The notes: generated by a model from the sequence alone, not told the origin. A DNA stretch of 64,000 nucleotides from Pararhodonellum marinum (GCF_015354735.1 NZ_JACEFJ010000003.1:434001-498000); one strand, 5' to 3'. Shown: positions 8,932 to 17,915, counted from the stretch's first letter. Numbers and translations: made by a program.

Positions 8932-9666
8932 ATGGAAATGCCGGTCATCACGGTAGAAAAAGTCAATAAGTCCTTTGGTTCCAACCACGTGTTGAAGAAT
9001 TTTTCCATGCAGGTCATGCAGGGAGAAAACCTGGTAGTCTTGGGGAAATCCGGCTCCGGTAAGTCTGTTTTGATCAAATGTATCATCAAACTGATCGAAG
9101 CCGACAGCGGTAAAATCATCCTTCTCGACGAGCCCATTATGGAAAGAGAGGAGGAAGAACTTGACCAATTGAGATCAAAAGTGGGTTTTCTGTTTCAAAG
9201 CAATGCCCTCTACGATTCCATGACAGTCCGGGAAAACCTGGAATTTCCCCTAAGAAGGCATTGGAGCAAGCAAGAAAGGGAAGCAGGCTCTGAACAGGCA
9301 GTGATGGAAGCTTTGGAAGATGTAGGGTTGGCCCATACGGTGGATTTGATGCCTTCTGAACTTTCCGGTGGGATGCGGAAAAGGGTAGCTTTGGCGCGTT
9401 CCCTTATCCTAAAACCAAAAGTCATTCTATATGATGAGCCCACCACTGGCTTGGATCCGGCCACGTCAAGGGAAATCAGCAATTTGATGGTAGAGGTACA
9501 GGAAAAGTATCATTCCACATCGGTGATCATTTCCCATGATATGAACTGTATCCGCATCACATCCAACCGGGTAATCATGCTTATCGATGGTACCTGCTAT
9601 GCAGAAGACCTTTATGAAAACCTAATCAAATCCAAAGACCCTAAAATCAGAGAGTTTTTTGAGTAA
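8932..9666 (+). CDS. mlaF: MlaF-family ABC transporter ATP-binding protein
   Basis: A 244-residue ABC ATPase with Walker A (GKSGSGKS, about residue 37), signature motif (LSGGMRKRVALARS) and Walker B (VILYDEPTTGLDP). It is the cytoplasmic motor of the lipid transporter encoded by the flanking genes. The length and the GMRKR form of the signature fit the MlaF group. It lies 10 bases after the permease gene and 2 bases before the MCE protein gene, so translation is probably coupled. Confidence 0.94.
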   Translation: MEMPVITVEKVNKSFGSNHVLKNFSMQVMQGENLVVLGKSGSGKSVLIKCIIKLIEADSGKIILLDEPIMEREEEELDQLRSKVGFLFQSNALYDSMTVRENLEFPLRRHWSKQEREAGSEQAVMEALEDVGLAHTVDLMPSELSGGMRKRVALARSLILKPKVILYDEPTTGLDPATSREISNLMVEVQEKYHSTSVIISHDMNCIRITSNRVIMLIDGTCYAEDLYENLIKSKDPKIREFFE

Positions 9667-9668
9667 TT

Positions 9669-10655
9669 ATGAAAGACAAAAAGAAATTAGACCATGCAAA
9701 ATTAGGGATACTGGTCCTCTCCGGAACGTTGTTTTTGGTTTTTAGTCTGTATATGATAGGCAGAAATCAAAACATCTTCGGTGCTTCCATTACCATCACC
9801 GCACTTGTGGACCATGTCAACGGTTTGGTGCCTGGTAATAATGTACGTTTTAAAGGAATGGATGTAGGTACGGTCAAATCCATAGAAATGGTCAGTGACT
9901 CCAGTATAATTGTACACCTCTACATACAAAAAAGAATGAAGCCTTATATCCGGAACAATGCCAAAACCAGCATCAGTACAGATGGATTGATGGGCAACAA
10001 AATGCTGCAAATCGTACCCCAGGAAGGGATGGCACCTGCTATTGAAGAAGGAGATGTTATTTATGCACTTGATCCTGCAGGTACAGAGGAACTCTTACAG
10101 CGGTTAGACGGCATAGGAGAATACTTCGAAAAGACTTCAGTAAATTTGTATGAGATTACTACCAAACTTAATGAAAGCAAGCAGGTATGGGAACTGCTGT
10201 CAGATAGCCTCCTTACCCAGGATATACGCGCTGCAGTGGCGCAAATCAGGTTGGCTGGAACAAGAGCATCTGATATGGCCTTGACTGGCAAAAAATTGCT
10301 GGATACTTTTGAAGAGGGAGAGGGTCTTTTGGCCAAAGTCTTTACTGATTCCCTTTTTGCATCGCAATTTTCAAAGTCAATGGAAGAAATTCTTCAAAGC
10401 AGTCAACAAGCCAATCAAATCCTTTTTGAGCTGAAAGGCTTGGTGTCAAAGTTAAAATCAGGTGAAGGAACAGCCGGGCTATTGCTTCAGGACACTGTGC
10501 TTAGGGAGGCGGTGATGAACAGCATGCTGAACATTGAGGAAGGCACAGATTTATTCAATGAGAACATGGAGGCATTGAGAAGTAATTTTTTGTTCAGGCG
10601 TCATTTCCGAAGATTGGAAAAAGAACAAAAAAAATCCGGGAATCAAGCACAATAA
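9669..10655 (+). CDS. MCE/MlaD-family substrate-binding protein
   Basis: An N-terminal membrane anchor (about residues 13-32) is followed by one MCE domain (about 40-117; GLVPGNNVRFKGMDVGTV and TDGLMGNKMLQI are typical). A long, mostly helical C-terminal region (about 130-328) follows. MCE proteins form hexameric rings that carry lipids across the periplasm. Single-MCE proteins with a long helical tail are common in Bacteroidota. It starts 2 bases after the ATPase gene and ends the operon. No gene for the MlaB or MlaC components is present here, so they are absent or elsewhere. Confidence 0.92.
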   Translation: MKDKKKLDHAKLGILVLSGTLFLVFSLYMIGRNQNIFGASITITALVDHVNGLVPGNNVRFKGMDVGTVKSIEMVSDSSIIVHLYIQKRMKPYIRNNAKTSISTDGLMGNKMLQIVPQEGMAPAIEEGDVIYALDPAGTEELLQRLDGIGEYFEKTSVNLYEITTKLNESKQVWELLSDSLLTQDIRAAVAQIRLAGTRASDMALTGKKLLDTFEEGEGLLAKVFTDSLFASQFSKSMEEILQSSQQANQILFELKGLVSKLKSGEGTAGLLLQDTVLREAVMNSMLNIEEGTDLFNENMEALRSNFLFRRHFRRLEKEQKKSGNQAQ

Positions 10656-10713
10656 CTGATGGATCAAACCTAAAAACAGAAATTACTCAGCTTTGATTCA
10701 TTCATTACTGACT

Positions 10714-10736
10714 GCAGATAGGAGAAACTTATCTGC
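10714..10736. repeat. Inverted repeat downstream of the MCE operon
   Basis: Arms GCAGATA (10714-10720) and TATCTGC (10730-10736) could form a hairpin about 60 bases after the operon. No T-run follows, so a role in termination is uncertain. Confidence 0.4.
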
Positions 10737-10887
10737 CTACCACACTATTCCCCTAAAAACTTTCAACCTTTTTTATCTTCAAGTCAATTGAGATAATTTT
10801 AATTATTTTATTACTTCTTTGATAGTCAGGTATTTATTAAAAAATGTATCTTTAGTATAGATCTGTATTTTTCTGATTTATTTTGGT

Positions 10888-11742
10888 ATGACTATGAAGC
10901 CAGTTGTTCAAAATGATGTCTATGCCCGTCAAGTATATGAGCTATACTGGGACAGCTATTTGAAAGGAGACAAGGATACCTTTGTATCCACTTTGGATGA
11001 GGTTTTTGAAATGAATGGTGCACCCAAATCAGAAGTCTGTGAGCACAATTTTCAAGGTCTTGGTTTTTTAAAGGCTCAAATCCAAGGAGCTTTGGAAAAG
11101 CTTGAAATGAGAAATCGGGAAATCAACTTGGTCCCTATTAACAGTTTGTTTCTTGTCAGGGAGTGCTGCGAAATTCATGTTTTGAGAGCAGAAACTTGGA
11201 GTTTCCACTCCAAAATCAGAATTTCCAGTTTGATCAGGGAGACAGCATCCGGTTGGAAAATGGTGCAGCAAAATGTTTCCTTCCCTCAATTGAGCAATGA
11301 GGATGGGGAAACCAAGGCCTCAGAAATACTCAGTGCTGAGAATAAGAAACTCACTAACCTCCTCCAAAGACAGACTACTGAACTGGAGCAAAAAAAAAGG
11401 GAACTAGAAATAGAAGCTGCGCTAGAAAAGGTAAGGGGACGAACCATGGTCATGCAGGACAGTGATGAATTGGAAAATGTGGCCACTTTACTTTTTCAGC
11501 AGGTCCGTGAATTAGGAATTGAAACATGGACTACAGGATTTAATGTATGGAATGAGTATGATACAGCCTATACCGACTTTGTAACCAATCCCGAAGGAGG
11601 TTTTATCAAACCCTACGTTGTCGATTTGACCCAGTTTCAAACCTTTATCGAAATCAGAGAAGCAAAACTGCGAGGTGAGGATTTTTTTGTGCGACTGGAG
11701 GAAGGGGATGCCATCAAGGAGACCTATGAACATCTGGTGTGA
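10888..11742 (+). CDS. NTF2-like sensor protein, apparently truncated before its kinase domain
   Basis: Residues 1-150 are an NTF2/SnoaL-like domain homologous to the input domain of the kinase at 3.2 kb; shared pieces include MRNREINL, KIRISSLI and WKMVQQNVSFP. A coiled coil (about 150-190) and the start of a GAF-like sensor segment (EAALEKVRGRTMVMQ onward) follow. Proteins with this segment normally continue through a complete sensor domain into a kinase. Here the frame ends at YEHLV and a terminator follows within 50 bases. I infer a 3' deletion that left a stable N-terminal fragment. A stand-alone ligand-binding protein that interacts with a kinase is an alternative. No nearby sequence resembles the missing kinase. 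Confidence 0.75.
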   Translation: MTMKPVVQNDVYARQVYELYWDSYLKGDKDTFVSTLDEVFEMNGAPKSEVCEHNFQGLGFLKAQIQGALEKLEMRNREINLVPINSLFLVRECCEIHVLRAETWSFHSKIRISSLIRETASGWKMVQQNVSFPQLSNEDGETKASEILSAENKKLTNLLQRQTTELEQKKRELEIEAALEKVRGRTMVMQDSDELENVATLLFQQVRELGIETWTTGFNVWNEYDTAYTDFVTNPEGGFIKPYVVDLTQFQTFIEIREAKLRGEDFFVRLEEGDAIKETYEHLV

Positions 11743-11786
11743 AAAATATCCTACTAGAAATTTAATTTATTCTTGCTTTGGATTTC

Positions 11787-11826
11787 AAAAAAATGCCGAT
11801 TGGTCTAAATCAGTCGGCATTTTTTT
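11787..11826 (+). terminator. Rho-independent terminator
   Basis: A 13-base stem (11787-11799 with 11814-11826) has the GC-rich core ATGCCGA/TCGGCAT, a 14-base loop and flanking A and T runs. It terminates the truncated sensor gene. Confidence 0.82.
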
Positions 11827-11940
11827 AATTTTTACCTAAGAGGGACATTTTTCAGGTCTTATAAAATAGTCAAAAATCCCTGAGATACCGATTTTTAAAA
11901 GTGTAGTCAAACTTTTTTATTCGAGGTATTCTTATGGGAA

Positions 11941-11954
11941 TTGGGTTAACCCAA
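11941..11954. repeat. Perfect 14-base palindrome TTGGGTTAACCCAA
   Basis: The sequence is its own reverse complement. A related arm pair (AACCCAA...TTGGGTT) occurs at 63274-63300 upstream of the MerR gene. It could be a binding site for a dimeric regulator, but the nearest gene start is about 340 bases downstream. Confidence 0.45.
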
Positions 11955-12292
11955 GGCATGACCTGAGCAAGTTGTTTTTTTAATTTTCAAGGTAAATACT
12001 TTTTCCCCTTCCTCCTTTTTCAGAATAAATACTTTTTTGCATCACATTATCTAATTTTTTTTCCAAAAAGCAAGGTCGATCCAACAGGTACAGGCTCTGT
12101 CCATTTGTTGAACTCTCCGTCTTATTTGAACATGATTAGTCAATGAACAACCATTTTGAATTGATCAATTTAAATCCTGTATAAATGGATATGGCTTGGT
12201 AACAAGAAGACATCCCCATGGATATAAAGTTGAGTGCCTAAAAACTCCCTCACGTTTTTAACTGATTTTTCAACAACCTAACTTTTCAAAAG

Positions 12293-13228
12293 ATGAAAAC
12301 GATTTTCATAGCCATCATCATGGACCTCTTGTTGTCTCTATTCAGTTTTTCAAATCCAGATGTCACAAGGGTTCCCTTTCAACTCATCAGAAATCTGGTA
12401 ATCGTGGAAGCATCAGTCAATGGGAAATACGGTTATTTTATCATGGATACGGGTGTTTCAGAGATTATTTTAAATGACCGGTATTTCAATGGGAAACCGA
12501 CAGGTGATAAATTCTATGGTATCAACGGCAGTGAGATGGACAAAGCCGTGGATTTCATCAGAATTAACCTTGGGGGATTCGAGAAGCAGGGATTTGCCAT
12601 AGTGACCGATTTCTCTGCCCTGGAGAAAAACTCCGGTTTGGAATTGTTAGGCGTTATCGGAAACAGTGTTTTTAGACTTTGTGAATTGGTTTTTGACTAT
12701 ATTTTCAAGGAGGTTACCATATATGAACTCGATAAAAAAGGTAACCGCCAATCTTCAAAAAACATTCACTTGGTTCCACTGGATACCCTCTCCTTTACTT
12801 TTAGCAATGGCATCCCATTGATAGAAGTAGAAAGGAACGGAAAGCGATTTAAAATGCGTGTGGATTCCGGGGCAACAGCCAATTTGATGGATATTCAGAA
12901 TATTGACAGGCATACCTCAGTTCCTACTCAGGTAAAAACGCAAGCATTGGCAAGTTTCGGTTCCAGTGAAGTTTCCGTAAAATCTCTATTGATGGAGGAT
13001 TTTAATGTAGGCAAACTTTCCTGTCCGCCCATGAAAACAATGTTTGTCAATTTGGATCATTTCAATAAAAATCAAAGCGGAATGAAAGTAGATGGCATTT
13101 TGGGATATGAATTTCTGAGTAATTTCCGGGTAGCCATCAATTACCGAAAAAAGGAGATATACCTTTGGGACCGGAAGACCGTTGAATTTCAGTGGGATAT
13201 TGCATCTAGTGGTAAGGATAATCATTGA
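12293..13228 (+). CDS. Retropepsin-like aspartic protease
   Basis: Two aspartic protease motifs, each following a hydrophobic strand, are seen: MDTG (Asp52) and VDSG (Asp191). The protein is therefore a tandem-repeat, pepsin-like arrangement of retropepsin-type halves in one chain of 311 residues. A hydrophobic N-terminus (about 1-18) suggests export. No PDZ domain, common in related Bacteroidota proteins, is visible. The substrate is unknown. The gene stands alone between two sensor genes, with about 100 bases before the next kinase. Aspartic protease family membership is well supported, but activity is inferred. Confidence 0.85.
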   Translation: MKTIFIAIIMDLLLSLFSFSNPDVTRVPFQLIRNLVIVEASVNGKYGYFIMDTGVSEIILNDRYFNGKPTGDKFYGINGSEMDKAVDFIRINLGGFEKQGFAIVTDFSALEKNSGLELLGVIGNSVFRLCELVFDYIFKEVTIYELDKKGNRQSSKNIHLVPLDTLSFTFSNGIPLIEVERNGKRFKMRVDSGATANLMDIQNIDRHTSVPTQVKTQALASFGSSEVSVKSLLMEDFNVGKLSCPPMKTMFVNLDHFNKNQSGMKVDGILGYEFLSNFRVAINYRKKEIYLWDRKTVEFQWDIASSGKDNH

Positions 13229-13324
13229 TCTTTACTTGTTTCATTTGTATTTTAATGAGTTTTTTAAATTTTAAAATTTTGTGGAAATAAAAATTGCTGG
13301 ATAATCTTTTTCTATTTTAATTGT

Positions 13325-15544
13325 ATGATGATCAAGAATTATCTGAAGTACAATTTTTTTTTGGTTGTCAACCTGTTAAACCTATCATCATTATCGGCTC
13401 AGAACAACGATAATTCTTCGTTCCTACTTAAGGATTCTTTGATTTTGGCAAGACACAACGAAAGTCTTTCCTTTAATATCTTCCAAGTGAAACAATGGAA
13501 ATTTTCTATAGAAGACAATCCTGAGTTTGCTAATCCGGATTTTGATGATTCCAGTTGGCCGAGTAGTAACATCGAAGGTTTTATGGATTCTCTTTCTTCA
13601 GTCATGGCATGGGATCAATTTGTATGGCTCCGGTTGACCATCCAAACTGATTCTTCATTTTATGCGCTTCCGTGGTGGATTTATTATTATTCGGTTTCCC
13701 CAGGTGAAATATATTTAGATGGTAAATTGCTGACAGCTTTTGGCCATCCTTCCCCTGATAGTAAAGCAGAAGTCTCGCCTGTATTTTATGCAAATGAGCC
13801 GCCTTTTGTCATGCTTCCTATTTTAGAAAAAAAGGAAAAAATAGTTTTAGCAATCCGTTGGTCAGCGCACAAGACCATCAAGATCAGCAAGATGTTTCCT
13901 GGGACTTTCAAAGAATATGGACCAAATGTGGTTTTAAAGTCAACAGATTTTGCTCCTACATGGTATGATGATATCAATCAATCCTACCTGCGTGTTTTTT
14001 TTGGGGCAGGATTACTTTTACTTGTAATGGCCATACAGGCGTTCAGCTGGTGGTACACCGGAAACAGCCTGAACAGAGGAATCTTTTTTGTTTCCCTTTT
14101 TTTATTGATCCATTTATTTGTTTCGCATCCCCATATCTTTGGATACTCTGTCAACAGCATTTTGATTGATACATTGTTGTTTAATCCTTTGTTTCTTTTA
14201 CTATTTATGTTTTTCCCATGGTTGGCTTCTTCCATGCTTGGACTTCCTTTTCCATTAAGCAATCAGAAATTCATCATGCTGATTGTCATTGCCCTAAGCT
14301 CGTTAATTGTAACTGTCCTTTTTGTAGGCACTACTTCTTGGGGATATTGGGTTTTATATCTTGGAATTATGGCTATTTCTCTTGGTTGGTTAATACAAAT
14401 AATCGTCAAGGCCTATAAACTGAAAATTAAATATCGGGGTATTGTAGCCCTGACTTATATAACACCAATTGGCATAGTGCTGTTGGCTTTTACCATTCAA
14501 GTGCTTGGAAACTACTTTAACTTTGATTTAAATAGTTTTCTTCAAGAAAACAATTTGTTCACTCTATTGATAATTTCAGTATATGTAGCGATTCCTGTTT
14601 TGACCACTTTCTACATCGCAAGACAAAACATTGACTTGCTGAGCAATTTATCTTTCATGGTCAAGGAGCGAACCTATGATCTGGAAAAGTCATTGGACGA
14701 ACTGAAATCTACTCAAGCCCAATTGATTCAGTCTGAGAAAATGGCATCGCTTGGAGAGCTCACCTCTGGCATTGCCCATGAGATACAGAATCCGCTTAAT
14801 TTTGTGAATAATTTTTCGGAGGTAAGTTCAGAGTTGATGGAAGAAGTAAAAAGTGAAAGGTTAAAGGTCGAAGGTGAAAGGGACGAAAGTATTGAAGCCG
14901 AGTTGCTAAATGATGTAGCTCAAAATCTGGAAAAGATCAATTACCATGGCAAGCGGGCTGATGCGATAGTGAAGAGCATGCTGGAACATAGCAAAACCGG
15001 TTCCGGGACAAAAGAACTGACCGATATCAATGCTTTGGCAGTGGAATATCTGAACCTTGCCTACCAAAGTTTTAAATCCAAAAATACAGGTATTGATATT
15101 GAACTAATCACAGACTTTGATCCATCACTACCAAAAATAGAACTGGTCCGACCCGAAATCGGCAAGGTATTGTTGAATATCCTGAATAATGCATTCTACG
15201 CCTGTACTTTAAATTCCCACAGTACTGACCCTTCAAAATTCGACATTCAAAATTCGACATTCGATATTCAAAAAAAACCTCAAGTCACTCTTTCCACCAA
15301 AAATTCAGGAAATGCCATTAAGATATCGATAAGCGACACCGGCCCCGGTATTCCCGATGCCATCAAAGCCAAAGTCTTTCAGCCTTTCTTTACCACAAAA
15401 CCTACTGGACAGGGAACGGGGCTGGGGCTGAGTCTGAGTTATGATATAGTGAAGGCGCATGGTGGGGAAATCACATTGAGGAGCGAGGCGGGAAATGAAA
15501 CGGAATTTTTTATCAAACTTCCTGTTAAAGCACCATCATATTGA
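13325..15544 (+). CDS. Seven-helix membrane histidine kinase with extracytoplasmic beta domain
   Basis: A signal peptide (about 1-25, ending SLSAQ) is followed by an exported domain (about 35-200) whose pattern (WKF...DFDDSSW, VWLRLTIQ, IYLDGKLLTAFG) resembles the jelly-roll sugar-binding fold of glycoside hydrolase family 2 and 7TMR-DISM sensors. Seven or so membrane helices (about 215-440), a coiled coil, HisKA (His near residue 485) and a full ATPase domain follow. The layout matches 7TMR-type sensor kinases. Its intact C-terminus (HGGEITLRSEAG) is the reference that shows kinase 2 is frameshifted. A possible promoter lies upstream, TTTG at 13278 and TAATCTTT at 13302, but it fits the Bacteroidota consensus imperfectly. 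Ligand unknown. Confidence 0.88.
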   Translation: MMIKNYLKYNFFLVVNLLNLSSLSAQNNDNSSFLLKDSLILARHNESLSFNIFQVKQWKFSIEDNPEFANPDFDDSSWPSSNIEGFMDSLSSVMAWDQFVWLRLTIQTDSSFYALPWWIYYYSVSPGEIYLDGKLLTAFGHPSPDSKAEVSPVFYANEPPFVMLPILEKKEKIVLAIRWSAHKTIKISKMFPGTFKEYGPNVVLKSTDFAPTWYDDINQSYLRVFFGAGLLLLVMAIQAFSWWYTGNSLNRGIFFVSLFLLIHLFVSHPHIFGYSVNSILIDTLLFNPLFLLLFMFFPWLASSMLGLPFPLSNQKFIMLIVIALSSLIVTVLFVGTTSWGYWVLYLGIMAISLGWLIQIIVKAYKLKIKYRGIVALTYITPIGIVLLAFTIQVLGNYFNFDLNSFLQENNLFTLLIISVYVAIPVLTTFYIARQNIDLLSNLSFMVKERTYDLEKSLDELKSTQAQLIQSEKMASLGELTSGIAHEIQNPLNFVNNFSEVSSELMEEVKSERLKVEGERDESIEAELLNDVAQNLEKINYHGKRADAIVKSMLEHSKTGSGTKELTDINALAVEYLNLAYQSFKSKNTGIDIELITDFDPSLPKIELVRPEIGKVLLNILNNAFYACTLNSHSTDPSKFDIQNSTFDIQKKPQVTLSTKNSGNAIKISISDTGPGIPDAIKAKVFQPFFTTKPTGQGTGLGLSLSYDIVKAHGGEITLRSEAGNETEFFIKLPVKAPSY
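14848..14882 (+). repeat. Heptanucleotide tandem repeat in kinase 4 (site A, five units)
   Basis: Five 7-base units close to GAAAGGT encode KSERLKVEGERD in the linker after the first HisKA helix, exactly where the other kinases carry theirs. Confidence 0.8.
15236..15270 (+). repeat. Heptanucleotide tandem repeat in kinase 4 (site B, five units)
   Basis: Five 7-base units (AAATTCG, ACATTCA, AAATTCG, ACATTCG, ATATTCA) encode KFDIQNSTFDIQ between the N and G1 boxes of the ATPase domain. Confidence 0.85.
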
Positions 15545-15713
15545 TTCCAAAAAGATTTTTTCGAAATTTACTTGGAGGGGAGGACCTCAGAATAAAATAA
15601 GGGATAAGCTTACCATTGACATAAAAGCTGTAGGTAAAAATCTATGAATGGGGTAAATTTGATTATAAGGGGTTTAAAAAGCCCAATAAGTCATTTTCCA
15701 AAAATCTTCGCCT

Positions 15714-17915
15714 ATGTCAAATAACCTGAAAATCTCCTACCTTAGTTCTTTCGATTGGCTTCCAAATCGGTTCTCCTTTCTCCAAATCCACTGGCTTTGG
15801 ATTTTTCTTTTGCTGATTTGGACTGCCTGTGACTCTTCCTCAGAAAAAATAGAAGTTGGTGATACGGATATTGCTGGGGTGGTGACAGGTCCAAATGGAC
15901 CGGAAGCCGGTGTTTGGGTAATTGCTGAAACCTTTGATTTGCCTACCCGATATGCCAAAATCGTGGTTACGGATGATCAGGGAAGGTTTCTTATCCCTGA
16001 ATTGCCTTCAGCAAACTACTCCCTTTGGGTGCGAGGATATGGACTGGTTGATTCTCCAAAAAAACAGGTGACACCCGGGAAAAACATAGATCTGGAAGCT
16101 GTGCTTGCCCCTGATCCTCAGGCGGCCGCATTTTATTATCCCGGAGGTTACTGGTTTTCACTGTTGCGTGCCCCCGAGCAAATCGATTTTCCAGGCACAG
16201 GACCTGATGGAAATGGCTTTTCTCCCAATATCAAAACCCGTGCAGACTTTGTCAGAAACATCAAATCAGGTAATTGTATGGCTTGCCACCAAATGGGCAG
16301 TATAGGCACCAGAGAAATACCTGATAACCTTGGAGATTTCGATTCATCCGTAGAAGCTTGGGAACGCAGGCTTCAATCGGGACAGGCTGGTGCCAGTATG
16401 ATTGGAGGAGTAAACCATTTAGGCAGAGATGGGGTGCTGAAAATGTTTGCAGATTGGACGGATCGGATCGAGGAGGGTGAAATACCGGAAACCCCTCCCA
16501 GGCCTCAAGGTTTAGAAAGAAATGTGGTCATCACCCAATGGGACTGGGCTGATCCCAAAGCCTACCTCCATGATGTGGTTTCCACTGACCGGAGGAACCC
16601 CACCTTAAATGCCAACGGGCCGGTGTATGGGGCCCTTGAAGCCAGTGCGGATTATTTGCCCGTTCTTGATCCTTCCAGTCATGAATCCAGCCAAGTGCCC
16701 TTGACCGTAAGAGATCCCAAAACTCCAATAGCGGCCGGAACTGATGTGGCAGCCTCTTCTCCCTATTGGGGTGATGAAGCCATCTGGACCAGTCAGGCCA
16801 ATGTACACAACCCCATGTTCGACGACAAAGGTAAGGTGTGGATCACGGCAGCTGTCAGACCATTTGAAAATCCGTCTTTTTGTTTGGAAGGATCCGACCA
16901 TCCTTCTGCCAAAGCATTCCCCCTCGGCAGGTCAAGCCGGCACTTGGGTGTCTATGATCCCAAGACGGATGAATACAAACACATCAGCACCTGTTACAGT
17001 ACCCACCATCTGATGTTTGCAGAAGATGAAAACAACACGCTGTGGACAAGCGGCGGAGGTCAGGTCATCGGATGGCTGGATACCAAAATGTACGAGGAAA
17101 CAGGAGATGAAGAGGCCTCCCAAGGCTGGACTCCATTGATTTTGGATACCAACGGCAATGGAAAAAGAGATGAGTATGTCGAACCCGATCAACCCACCGA
17201 TCCCGATAAAGATAAACGCATTTCTAAAGGCTTGTATGCTGTTTCTCCAGCACCGGATGGTTCTGTTTGGGGTTCTTCATTGGGATATCCCGGTGCCGTG
17301 ATCAGATTGGAGCCCGGTTCCAATCCTGTGGAAACAGCTTTGGTAGAGTACTATGAACTACCACTGGATGAATCCGGAAATCCGATTGAGGGATACTCTC
17401 CAAGAGGCATGGATGTAGACCGCAATGGGGTGGCATGGGTAGCTTTGGCAAGCGGACATATGGCCAGTTTTGACAGGAAGAAATGCAATGGACCCCTCAA
17501 TGGTCCGGAGGCTACCGGTCAACATTGCCCTGAGGGATGGACTTTTTATACCGAACCCCTGCCACAGTTGCAAGGGCTGGAGGAATCGGGCAGCGCAGAA
17601 TCCAGCTATTACACTTGGGTAGATCAATTCAACACCTTGGGTCTTGGAGAAAATATTCCCATCAATACAGGAAATGGCTCAGAGGGCCTTCTTGCACTTA
17701 AGGACGGTGAATGGGTCATCCTAAGGGTTCCCTATCCTTTGGGTTTTTATACCAAATGGATGGACGGCCGCATTGATGATCCTGATGCCGGCTGGAAGGG
17801 AAGAGGAATCTGGGCCACGATCAGCACGCGAACCCCCTTTCATATGGAAGGTGGAAAAGGAACCACAAGCAAGGTATATCATTTTCAGCTAAGACCTGAT
17901 CCTCTGGCGAGATAA
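15714..17915 (+). CDS. Lipoprotein with carboxypeptidase-regulatory-like domain and heme c motif
   Basis: A lipoprotein-type signal ends at Cys39 (IWTAC). Residues about 50-110 form a carboxypeptidase regulatory-like beta-sandwich (IAGVVTGPNGPEAGVWV; DDQGRFLIPELP). A single heme c binding motif CMACH (Cys188, Cys191, His192) follows. The remaining 500 residues contain repeated WITAA-, WTSGG-, VWGSS- and AWVAL-type strands suggesting a beta-propeller, as in streptogramin lyase-like proteins. It is probably an exported, envelope-anchored protein that may oxidise a substrate and pass electrons to the heme. The substrate is unknown. It stands alone, with no cytochrome or quinone genes beside it. 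Confidence 0.8.
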   Translation: MSNNLKISYLSSFDWLPNRFSFLQIHWLWIFLLLIWTACDSSSEKIEVGDTDIAGVVTGPNGPEAGVWVIAETFDLPTRYAKIVVTDDQGRFLIPELPSANYSLWVRGYGLVDSPKKQVTPGKNIDLEAVLAPDPQAAAFYYPGGYWFSLLRAPEQIDFPGTGPDGNGFSPNIKTRADFVRNIKSGNCMACHQMGSIGTREIPDNLGDFDSSVEAWERRLQSGQAGASMIGGVNHLGRDGVLKMFADWTDRIEEGEIPETPPRPQGLERNVVITQWDWADPKAYLHDVVSTDRRNPTLNANGPVYGALEASADYLPVLDPSSHESSQVPLTVRDPKTPIAAGTDVAASSPYWGDEAIWTSQANVHNPMFDDKGKVWITAAVRPFENPSFCLEGSDHPSAKAFPLGRSSRHLGVYDPKTDEYKHISTCYSTHHLMFAEDENNTLWTSGGGQVIGWLDTKMYEETGDEEASQGWTPLILDTNGNGKRDEYVEPDQPTDPDKDKRISKGLYAVSPAPDGSVWGSSLGYPGAVIRLEPGSNPVETALVEYYELPLDESGNPIEGYSPRGMDVDRNGVAWVALASGHMASFDRKKCNGPLNGPEATGQHCPEGWTFYTEPLPQLQGLEESGSAESSYYTWVDQFNTLGLGENIPINTGNGSEGLLALKDGEWVILRVPYPLGFYTKWMDGRIDDPDAGWKGRGIWATISTRTPFHMEGGKGTTSKVYHFQLRPDPLAR

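Larger units (their letters stand above)
11743..12292. other. Intergenic region with terminator and palindrome
   Basis: The 550 bases contain a clear terminator (11787-11826) and a perfect 14-base palindrome (11941-11954). No ORF of interest or remnant of the missing kinase domain was seen in the rest. Confidence 0.55.

Noticed and set aside
13278-13309. Promoter of the fourth kinase (TTTG and TAATCTTT)
   Set aside because: The spacing is plausible, but the -7 element differs from TAnnTTTG in two positions; it is mentioned only as a possibility.
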